Origin: JAFGRU01 sp963665915
GTDB taxonomy: Bacteria > Desulfobacterota > Desulfuromonadia > Desulfuromonadales > JAAYDE01
DNA length: 64,000 nt
Assembly (NCBI GenBank): GCA_963665915.2
Contig: CAXXSG010000004.1
Span: forward strand, 1 to 64,000
Direction of reading: 5' to 3'
Shown here: piece by piece, positions 26,350-33,725 of the stretch
Layout: each line of letters opens with the position of its first letter
How positions within the stretch are numbered: the first letter of the stretch is position 1
Position numbers and translations under genes: made by a program
The notes under the pieces: generated by a model
Told to the model about the DNA's origin: nothing
Seen by the model: the letters and a program-made list of their open reading frames with translations, nothing else
Database searches by the model: none

Positions 26350-28035
26350 ATGGACCTATTTGGCCGATCAACTACTGATGATTTAAGTCTCTCCGATTTT
26401 TTAATCAACGCCGCAAAGGAAGTTTTAAACTCACTTCTCCTGGCATTAAAAAATCGCGGACTATACCCCGTTGATCATATTATTTGTAAAAAAGCGACTG
26501 AAAAATTCGCATACACACTGTCTACCTTTTTGGCGACCCATAAAAATCTCAAGCTGGGTGTAAACAGGGAATGCCTTGTCGTGGGGGACAATGTTGTTTA
26601 TCAAAGTCAAGGCGAATCGCTTGATTTATCCTTTGTTCTCTTTCGCGACGGTATTCAGTGGATAGAATTTCAGGGGGGATTTGAGGAAGAACACCTCTAC
26701 GAATTCATTGGAATTCTGGATAAATACAAAGATTTGACACCTGAAGCCGAAGAAGATTTGGTGACCGCTTTATGGGAGGCAAATTTCCCAAATCTTCGTT
26801 TCAAGGCAGTAGATGTCTATTGGCAAGGTGAACCGATATTAGATATATCATCCTTACCGGTATGCTGTGATGAAAATTCACCGGAAACACAACCGGAGTT
26901 GACACCTCCAAGCCCTATGGCCCTGATGGTCCAGACCGAAGCTAACGCCTTATTCCAACTTACTCCTGAAGAAAAGACTGAGCTAAAGGAATTCATTAGA
27001 AATTATGAGCAGAGAGACACAACCCAAGACTTAATTGATGTGCTATCAGTGTTTTTAGACGATCAGTTCCAAGCCCACGATCTTGAGTTGATTTTAGCAT
27101 TTTTGGAAGATGAGATACAAAACACCTTAAAATTTGGCGAGCTTTCATTTGCCGTCACCCTGTTAAAACACCTGGACACGACCCGAAAGACATTCAAAGC
27201 TGAAAAGCCTTGGGCAACCCCGTTAATAGATGCGTTCTTCCATAAACTCTCTCACGCCGATACCTTGAAGGTTGTAGCCGACTTGTGGTTGTCGCCAAAC
27301 ATCGTGGATGAAAACCGGCTTCGCACCTTAGAGGAATTTTTATTGTTACTGCCTTCAGAAGCACTCCTGACACTGGGGCCATTGCTTCCTCAAGTTCGAA
27401 TTCCTAAAGCCCAAGAACACCTGATGAAAATTGTTGAAACTTTGGCGCAAAGAAATATCGAGCCGCTAGAAACCTTGCTTGCCAATTCCGAGGTCAAAGT
27501 TGTCGAGCGGCTGGTACTTGTTCTAGGACGGTTAAAAGGAGAAAGACCTGTAGCCATTCTCGGTGAGATGGTTCAACACAAATCAGAAATGGTCCGGCGG
27601 CAGGTCCTTCGGCAGTTGCTTTCGCAAGACCCGAACCGGGTTTTCGATCTTTTTTATCTGATTGAAGACACCAGCAATGCTGTCAGGCAAGTAATTTTTG
27701 GTTGTCTCGGCCAATCTCGAAACCCGAAAACGGAAGAGCTGTTGTTGGATTATCTCGAAAGCAAAACCCTCAAAATAGATACCGATGAACACCTGCTGGC
27801 ATGCTACAGAACTCTTGGTCGGTGCGGTTCGGATTCTTCAGTTCCTTTTTTTAGCAGGCTTTTGTTCGACCAGGGTTGGTGCTCGACCCGCCTGAAGCCT
27901 GTTCACCGGCAAGGGGCATTAATTGCCCTTTCCAGCATTGACACAGATGAGGGACGCAAAATTATCCGGAAGGCCGCTAAAAGTCTCAGACCGGGAATAC
28001 GAAGCGCCTACCGGAAAGTTATGGAGAAAAAATAA
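26350..28035 (+). CDS. HEAT-repeat protein with N-terminal module shared with the next gene
   Basis: A 561-residue soluble protein with no recognised catalytic motif. Residues 1-170 form an alpha/beta module: a helical start, then GVNRECLVVGDNVVYQSQ, LFRDGIQWIEFQGGFEEEHL and FIGILDKYK. The same pattern occurs at the start of the HD-GYP protein downstream (INRESFFLQDTRLQYQRQ). From about 320 to the end there are helical repeats of HEAT type, such as VKVVERLVLVLGRLKGERPV and VRRQVLRQLLSQDPNRVFDL. Its stop codon shares a base with the next start (TAATG), so the two are coupled. Probably a scaffold or sensor working with the HD-GYP partner (inference). Confidence 0.7.
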   Translation: MDLFGRSTTDDLSLSDFLINAAKEVLNSLLLALKNRGLYPVDHIICKKATEKFAYTLSTFLATHKNLKLGVNRECLVVGDNVVYQSQGESLDLSFVLFRDGIQWIEFQGGFEEEHLYEFIGILDKYKDLTPEAEEDLVTALWEANFPNLRFKAVDVYWQGEPILDISSLPVCCDENSPETQPELTPPSPMALMVQTEANALFQLTPEEKTELKEFIRNYEQRDTTQDLIDVLSVFLDDQFQAHDLELILAFLEDEIQNTLKFGELSFAVTLLKHLDTTRKTFKAEKPWATPLIDAFFHKLSHADTLKVVADLWLSPNIVDENRLRTLEEFLLLLPSEALLTLGPLLPQVRIPKAQEHLMKIVETLAQRNIEPLETLLANSEVKVVERLVLVLGRLKGERPVAILGEMVQHKSEMVRRQVLRQLLSQDPNRVFDLFYLIEDTSNAVRQVIFGCLGQSRNPKTEELLLDYLESKTLKIDTDEHLLACYRTLGRCGSDSSVPFFSRLLFDQGWCSTRLKPVHRQGALIALSSIDTDEGRKIIRKAAKSLRPGIRSAYRKVMEKK

Positions 28036-29459
28036 TGAAAAACCGAGGGCCAAAAAAAGGCGCTCTTGGGGAAGAAACCATAAGGGTTTTTTTTCGGTTG
28101 CTTCATACGGCAGATCTTTATGAATCCAACAATAATGCTCTTCTTGAGAGTACAGAAGCCTTTGCTCAAGCACTGAGAACCTGGTGGCGGGAAAATGAAG
28201 AATTTTCAATTCAAATAAACCGCGAGAGCTTTTTTCTTCAGGATACGAGGCTCCAATACCAACGCCAAAATATGGCGGTTATCCAGGAATTGCTTCGCTA
28301 CTTTCACAAACGAAATATTCAGGGATTGTGTTTTCATTCATGTGCTCAAAGCACGACTCATGAAGCACTTCACACCTTCGCCAGACTGTTAAATCGGGCG
28401 GAACAAAACAGCAACCCTCCGCACTGGTTGGCAGAACAACTAAAACATCAACAGCTTGAGTGGATTGAAATCCTTGAAGGGAATAAGGCCCAGGAGGAGA
28501 AACAGGATCTTGAAAAAATGGAAGTCGCCAAAAAAACGTATACTTATGCATTAGCTTCCGTTAAAGAAGTGGCCCAAAAAATTACTTCCCAGCAGCATTT
28601 CGGGGTAAGAAAATTAAAAAGAGTCGCTCAAAATATGGTGGATCTTCTTTCGGAAGATTCTTCCGTCATCCTCGGTCTCAGTACGATTCGAGATTTTGAC
28701 GACTATACTTACACCCATTCGGTAAACGTCTCACTTCTGTGTATGTGTCTGGGAAAACAGCTGGAATTGTCGCGCTCTGCTTTATGTCATCTGGGTGTAT
28801 GCGGTTTGGTTCATGACCTGGGCAAAGTTGATATCCCGAAGGAGATATTACACAAACCTGGTCAATTGACCTCCAAAGAATATGAGACATTAAAAAGACA
28901 TCCATTAAAGGGTGCCATGCAAATAACAAAATTGCGCGCATCCCATGAGCTGAAAACAAAGATAATACTTTCCCCTTTTGAACATCACATGCGATATGAC
29001 CTGTCCGGATATCCAAAGGTGCCTGGGAAAAAAGAAGTCAGCCTTTTCGGTCGGATAATGACAATCAGCGATGTCTTTGACGCGATGACTTCACCACGGG
29101 TTTATTGCCCGACACCCCTCAGTCCTGATCGTGCACTGGCCTTAATGATGAAAAAGGCCGGCAAAGATTTTGATCCCATAATCCTTAAAGTTTTCGTTAA
29201 TATGCTCGGTATTTATCCTGTAGGGACAGTGCTCGTCCTTGACACGGGAGAAAAAGTGGTCGTTAAAGAGTCATCGGAAGGCAGCCCCAAATCTCGCCCC
29301 GATGTCGTCATGCTGGAAACGGATAATTGCGGTGGATATAAAAAAGGAAAAATCGTCAGCCTTGCGGAGCAGAGTGAGAACGGGGCCTTTAAAAGAAACG
29401 TCGTGGAAAGTCTTCATCCCTCAGCACTCAATATTCAACCCGCGGAATATATTCTTTAA
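28035..29459 (+). CDS. HD-GYP domain protein (putative cyclic-di-GMP phosphodiesterase)
   Basis: A 474-residue protein. Residues about 10-130 repeat the N-terminal module of the upstream HEAT protein. A charged helical linker follows (about 145-185), and the HD-GYP domain covers about 205-400: HSVNVSLLCMCLG, HDLGKVDIP (His259/Asp260), LKRHPLKGA, FEHHMRYDLSGYPKVPGKKE (GYP at about 322) and RIMTISDVFDAMTSPRVY. The metal ligands are all present. GYP is followed by KVPG instead of the usual xG, a small departure. The likely reaction is hydrolysis of cyclic di-GMP; no GGDEF gene is nearby. Confidence 0.88.
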   Translation: MKNRGPKKGALGEETIRVFFRLLHTADLYESNNNALLESTEAFAQALRTWWRENEEFSIQINRESFFLQDTRLQYQRQNMAVIQELLRYFHKRNIQGLCFHSCAQSTTHEALHTFARLLNRAEQNSNPPHWLAEQLKHQQLEWIEILEGNKAQEEKQDLEKMEVAKKTYTYALASVKEVAQKITSQQHFGVRKLKRVAQNMVDLLSEDSSVILGLSTIRDFDDYTYTHSVNVSLLCMCLGKQLELSRSALCHLGVCGLVHDLGKVDIPKEILHKPGQLTSKEYETLKRHPLKGAMQITKLRASHELKTKIILSPFEHHMRYDLSGYPKVPGKKEVSLFGRIMTISDVFDAMTSPRVYCPTPLSPDRALALMMKKAGKDFDPIILKVFVNMLGIYPVGTVLVLDTGEKVVVKESSEGSPKSRPDVVMLETDNCGGYKKGKIVSLAEQSENGAFKRNVVESLHPSALNIQPAEYIL

Positions 29460-29633
29460 TTCAAGGGCTTAGGGAAGACGTCAAATTCATCCTTTCGGTG
29501 ACAATGAAATTTAAAAAACAACATTAGGGCCATTTTTTCAAAGGATCAGGTGCACTTTTCCAATGAACCAGGGTTTATAGCCGGCTTTTAATTTGAATAC
29601 TCAGTGGTCCTTTTTGAAAACTGAAAAGGGGTT

Positions 29634-31189
29634 TTAACTTTTCTCCGCTTTTATCCAGCTCAGGTCATAGAGGTCCGTGCGGCGGCTTTCCATGTTGCGT
29701 ACGCTACCCTTGGCACGCAGTTCCTTGATAAGGTCCAGGTCCAGATCGGTAATCAAGGTGGTCTCGACGCCGGGTGTCGCCTCAGCTGCGATGGCGTCAT
29801 GGGGGAAGGAAAAATCCGACGGCGTGAATATCGCCGCTTGGGAATATTGGATGCCCATGGTTTCGACTTTGGGGATATTGCCGACACTTCCCGAAATGGC
29901 AACATAGCATTCGTTTTCAATGGCTCTGGCCTGCGCACAACGGCGCACCCGCAGGTAGCCGGTCTTGGTGTCGGTCCAAAAGGGCACCAGGAGGATCTTC
30001 ATTCCTTTTTCCGTCTGCAGTCGCGCCAGTTCAGGGAATTCGATGTCGTAGCAGATAAGGACGCCGATTTTCCCCACGTCCGTATCAAACACCTTCAGTT
30101 CATCACCGCCGCTGAACCTCCAGTCTGACTCCTCATCCGGAGTGATATGGAGTTTTTCCTGACTGTCCCAGGTGCCGTCACGGCGGCAGAGGAAAGCGAC
30201 GTTGCTCAGCTTGCCGTCTTTCCGCAATGCGGGAACGCTCCCTGTAATGATATTGATATTGTAAGACAAAGCCATTTCTACCATGGCAGCACGCATATTT
30301 TCCGTATGTTCGGCGAGCATGCGCATGGCATCCGATGAACTGTTGCCTTCATAGGTGTGAATGAGGGGGGCATTGAACAGTTCAGGGAAAAGCACAATGT
30401 CCGACTGGTAATCGGAGACCGTGTCGACAAAGAACTCGACCTGCTGCATGAAATCGTCAAAAGAGTTGAAACGGCGCATCTGCCACTGGACGACACCCAG
30501 GCGAGCAATGGATTTTGTCCCCCCGATGAGGCGGGTTTTCTTTTCATAGTAAATATTCAGCCACTCCATAAGAGCGGCATAGCCGCGGGAGTGCCGGTCT
30601 TCCAGCCAATAGTTGTTGAGTAGATTGAGAACATGGAAATCATTTGAAAGCTGGAACGTCAGGGCGTCATCCACCAACTCTCCCTTCTGAACTTTGAGAA
30701 TGTACTCCTGTGCTGACATCTGCTTGGCGTATTCGTCATACCCGGGGATCCGGCCGCCGATGAGAATGCCTTTGAGGTTGAGATTGACGGCCAGCTCCTT
30801 GCGTGCATCGTACAGGCGCCGCCCCAGGCGCATCCCCTGATAATCCGGATCAACGATAACTTCAACCCCATAGAGATAGTCGCCTTCAGGGTCATGAGTT
30901 TTGAATGTGGTGTTGCCGGTAATCTGGCGGTAAGTATGATAGTTGCCGAAGAGGCTGAAATCGACAATGATCGATAGGGCTATAGCTACCGGCCTGCCGT
31001 TATCCTCAATGCATATCTGTCCTTCGCTGAAATGCCGGATGAGCTTTCAATCTCTTTTTTTGTCCACTGGTCTGCCAGACCTTTATAGACCTTGGTGCTG
31101 ATTTCTTTTACGGCTGAAAAATCATCCGGCCGCAGGTTGCGCAGATCAAGCTTATGAGGAGTTTCCGTGGTCGAAATTTCAGTCGTCAT
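29634..31189 (-). CDS. Fused GNAT acetyltransferase - carbon-nitrogen hydrolase, one frameshift
   Basis: The N-terminal part (from 31189, KLDLRNLRPDDFSAVKEI) is a GNAT domain with the acetyl-CoA loop region VIVDPDYQGMRLGRRLYDAR. The C-terminal 270 residues form a nitrilase-family hydrolase with the catalytic triad in IVLFPELFNAP (Glu), SQEKLHITPDE (Lys) and GVLICYDIEFPE (Cys). Fused proteins of this order and about 510-520 residues are known in many bacteria; the substrate is unknown. One base (probably C) is missing near 31043, splitting the frame between KEIES and LIRHFSEGQICIED. The region 30834-31040 is open in the repaired frame. Sequence error and real mutation cannot be told apart. Confidence 0.8.
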
Positions 31190-31504
31190 TTTTTTAGTAA
31201 GCTCTTCGTTAATTAGAAAAAAATGGGATTTATTGGGGGTTACAAGTATTCAGAACATCCGGAATTCATCATAAGAGCTTTTCCGGTTCTCTGCAACAGG
31301 GATTAGAATTATCCTGGCCGAGAACATCTATTCTTATGGTGCAAAAGGAAGAGTGGTTTTACCGGAAAAAGACGCTTCTGTTTGGTCGCAGATATCGAAC
31401 CATTTTAAATCCACCAAAAAAGGCCATTCCGATCTTGGAAAGGCCTTTTTTGGTTTTTATTTTTACGATTTAAAGGACAAAAAATTCTTACCTTTGGATG
31501 AGTA
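31190..31504. other. 315-bp intergenic region
   Basis: Contains the terminator at 31414-31452 and, on the minus strand, the upstream region of the GNAT-hydrolase gene. No open frame and no repeat from the families seen elsewhere. Confidence 0.5.
31414..31452 (-). terminator. Terminator after the secreted basic protein gene
   Basis: CCAAAAAAGGCC and GGCCTTTTTTGG are complementary arms, with inner TTCC / GGAA extending the stem. T-runs on both strands make it potentially bidirectional. It lies about 50 bases after the stop of the gene at 31505-32041. Confidence 0.8.
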
Positions 31505-32041
31505 TTAATGATTCATTTCCCAGTTGATATTGTCGATGGCATCCACAACCATCCCCGTGCCGGTTGCAAGAAGCAGAATATCATGAGCGACCCGGACAAA
31601 GCGATGGTGTGAAGGCGCGGGTCCCAAGTGTAGCAGAACCTGGGGAGGCAAATCATAATAGACGACTTTCGGCGGTAAAGGCCTTCCGATTACCCAGGTT
31701 CTGCTGTAATGGCGAGGCACGCATTGTCTGTGTCTCTTGGAAAACCCCGGAGGGCAGTTTCCTCTGCGGTATTGATTCGCATAATATTTGTGAACTGCAC
31801 CGCGCTGTTTGTTGGTGAAATAACGATAGCTTTTTGTTGAGGGTTTGTAAGGTTGATAATGTTTCCCGTGGCTGTAACCTTTTCGATAATCGTAACTTTG
31901 ATGGGCCACCTTTTCCGGATGATTTTTTTGATAATGATCATATGTCCTGGATTGGTTTTTTGCCAGAACAGGGTTTGCTACAAATATGGCTATAAAAAGG
32001 ACAACAATGGCGAAACTTAACTGTGAAGTAATTTTTTTCAT
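31505..32041 (-). CDS. Secreted basic protein, RcnB-like C-terminus
   Basis: A 178-residue exported protein. The N-terminal signal peptide (ITSQLSFAIVVLFIAIFVA, cleavage after VLAKN or so) is followed by a mature part rich in Tyr, His, Lys and Arg (GYSHGKHYQPYKPSTKSYRY). A Cys pair (NCPPGFSKRHRQCVP) and the C-terminal run PPQVLLHLGPAPSHHRFVRV resemble periplasmic proteins of the RcnB/DUF1236 type. The histidines might bind metal, but this is not shown. A good AGGAGGGAAATC stands before the start. It has its own terminator, so it is a single-gene unit. Confidence 0.65.
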   Translation of the reverse strand: MKKITSQLSFAIVVLFIAIFVANPVLAKNQSRTYDHYQKNHPEKVAHQSYDYRKGYSHGKHYQPYKPSTKSYRYFTNKQRGAVHKYYANQYRRGNCPPGFSKRHRQCVPRHYSRTWVIGRPLPPKVVYYDLPPQVLLHLGPAPSHHRFVRVAHDILLLATGTGMVVDAIDNINWEMNH

Positions 32042-32474
32042 GATTTCCCTCCTGAAAAATTGGTGTCTTTATTAGGGAAATGTCTATGGGAGGGCTTTTG
32101 GTTACATCAAAAAATTTATTTCTAAAAATGACTTTGAATATCAGGTGTTTTCACCATTAATTGTTGTAAGGAAGGGGTCAGAAGGAGGGGGTCAAATCTC
32201 CGTTTGACTCTTAATGTCAATTTTAGAATGTGTTTTGCGATTCACTATATCCAGAACAATGAACCTAAATTCGGCAGTTAGCGAAAAGACAACAAGCTAA
32301 CAGTTTGATTTTTAGGAATATTTTTCAATATTACCCAATTGCTCCGCAGTTAACCAAAGTTTAATTAAACCAAAAGGTTAGCTTTCAACTGCCGTTTTTA
32401 GGATGAACGGCCCGACCTGTTCCTTTGGTTGAGCCTTCTTAAAGGTTGTCCCAGATTAGATTCTCTGATCATCG

Positions 32475-32621
32475 AACAGGCTGTTGAAAAACTGCATCAT
32501 TGTCCCTCATACGGCGTTTCGTTGATTTTTTAATACTCACATCTACCTGAATATGCTCCGCTTTTCAAAATCAGTACGCCTTACCTGAAAACCAAACTCT
32601 TGTTTTTCAACACCCTGCTAG
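32475..32621. repeat. MITE-like element with CAGGCTGTTGAAAAAC termini
   Basis: The left end AACAGGCTGTTGAAAAAC and right end GTTTTTCAACACCCTGCTAG are inverted copies with few mismatches, enclosing about 110 bases without coding capacity. Repeats with these ends are common in delta-proteobacterial genomes (recalled, not searched). Only one copy is seen in this window. Confidence 0.65.
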
Positions 32622-32636
32622 AGAAATCCAAGTCGC

Positions 32637-32660
32637 TAGGAGTCTGTCGGACTCCGAGGA
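32637..32660 (+). repeat. Terminal fragment of repeat family 2
   Basis: TAGGAGTCTGTCGGACTCC matches the terminus of the elements at 2515-2625 and 9431-9597. The expected body and other end are missing. It is itself a small hairpin (GGAGTC / GACTCC), so a chance origin is possible. Confidence 0.4.
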
Positions 32661-32836
32661 AAAAATTTTCACGGTAGGTGGACAGGTTTCTGGCAAGAAC
32701 AGGGGATGGTTTTAATTTCAGAATTGGTGGAAGTTTTGATATCAGAACAGGGTGCTGAATTGGGTAATAATATACAATGGTAATACGCCTTCTTTGTCAT
32801 AAGAAGTAGCATCAGAGTTTATTGCCGGCGATACCC

Positions 32837-33532
32837 CTAAACCCCCCTTAATATGACCTGCGAGGCATATCTCTCCGCAATCTCGACAAACTCCTGAAGC
32901 TTCCCAAGCGAGTGAGACTCAAGTCCCTGAAACTTTTCATCCAGGGCATGCGGCGCTACAAACTGCTGAAGAACCCAGAGCTTTGCCCCCTGAGCCGCTT
33001 CCCCAATCGCCAGGATGTCTTTCTCCTCCACCAGTCCCGGCACACAGGTTGTGCGGAACTCGTACTCGACATCCCCTTCTACAAGAAGACGGATGCTGCG
33101 AAGGAGTTGTTCAATTTTCACAGGCTGGGTATGAAGTTCCCCATAGCGGAGGGGTGCGGTCTTTAAATCGAGCGCGATATAATCGACAAGACCGCCAGCG
33201 ATGAGGGTTTCAAGACAATCGGGAAGGAGGCCATTGGTATCGAGTTTGACTTCCAGCCCAAGTTTTTTGAATTCAATGAGAACGGCGCCCAACTCAGGGG
33301 CCAAGGTCGGCTCCCCTCCTGAGATAACAACGCCATCTATAAAATTCTTGCGTTGTTCCAGTTCACCAAGAATCTGCTCCAGGGGAAAATCGGGATACTG
33401 GTCCGGGTCGAGAACCAACCCGGGGTTGTGACAGAAAGGACACGTCAGGTTGCACCCGCCCCAGAAAACCAGGGAGGAGATTTTTCCCGGAAAATCGAGC
33501 AGGCTGGTGCCCTGAAAACCTTTAATCGCCAT
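32837..33532 (-). CDS. nrdG: Anaerobic ribonucleoside-triphosphate reductase activating enzyme
   Basis: A radical-SAM enzyme that installs the glycyl radical on NrdD. Its 231 residues carry the [4Fe-4S] motif in GGCNLTCPFCHNPGL (CxxxCxxC), the SAM-binding VVISGGEPTL and a TIM-barrel pattern thereafter. It begins MAIKGFQGTSLLDFPGKISS, overlapping the 52-aa glycyl-radical ORF by 11 bases. Longer than E. coli NrdG (154 aa) and of the type found with delta-proteobacterial NrdD. Confidence 0.93.
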   Translation of the reverse strand: MAIKGFQGTSLLDFPGKISSLVFWGGCNLTCPFCHNPGLVLDPDQYPDFPLEQILGELEQRKNFIDGVVISGGEPTLAPELGAVLIEFKKLGLEVKLDTNGLLPDCLETLIAGGLVDYIALDLKTAPLRYGELHTQPVKIEQLLRSIRLLVEGDVEYEFRTTCVPGLVEEKDILAIGEAAQGAKLWVLQQFVAPHALDEKFQGLESHSLGKLQEFVEIAERYASQVILRGV

Positions 33533-33680
33533 TCTCTCCCAGCGCCTGAGAGGAATTCAGAACAAATTCACGCCGCTCCTGAAACTCTTCTTTTTTGCCT
33601 TTGTTCCACTGCTGAACGGGACGAAAAAAACCGCAAACCCTGGAATAAACCTCTGTTTTTTCACTACATTTCTTTGCCAT
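33522..33680 (-). CDS. Separate 52-aa glycyl-radical domain of anaerobic RNR
   Basis: A small gene between nrdD and nrdG. The product starts MAKKCSEKTEVYSRVCGFFR and continues PVQQWNKGKKEEFQERREF. The segment YSRVCGFF matches the RVCGY-type glycyl-radical site that normally forms the C-terminus of NrdD, with the radical glycine at position 17. The main nrdD frame stops 45 bases earlier at QDWQAA without such a motif. GGAGGAGCACA directly before the ATG is a strong ribosome-binding site, so this is an independent gene and not a frameshift artefact. I infer that it docks on NrdD and receives the radical from NrdG. Confidence 0.75.
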   Translation of the reverse strand: MAKKCSEKTEVYSRVCGFFRPVQQWNKGKKEEFQERREFVLNSSQALGENGD

Positions 33681-33725
33681 TGTGCTCCTCCGATTTAATG
33701 TAAAATCAAAAAAACTGAATCATTT

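Larger units (their letters stand above)
32042..32836. other. 795-bp non-coding, repeat-rich region
   Basis: No convincing gene. It holds the 147-bp hairpin element at 32475-32621, a fragment of repeat family 2 near 32637, and a pair of distant mirrored strings (TATTACCCAATT at 32331 and AATTGGGTAATA at 32757). Insertions have evidently collected here between the anaerobic RNR operon and the secreted protein gene. Confidence 0.6.

Noticed and set aside
26201..26386. 61-codon frame before the HEAT-repeat gene
   Set aside because: No ribosome-binding site, AT-rich composition and overlap with the next gene.
32331..32770. Mirrored TATTACCCAATT / AATTGGGTAATA strings as element ends
   Set aside because: About 420 bases apart with other repeats between; only twelve bases and no other sign of an element.
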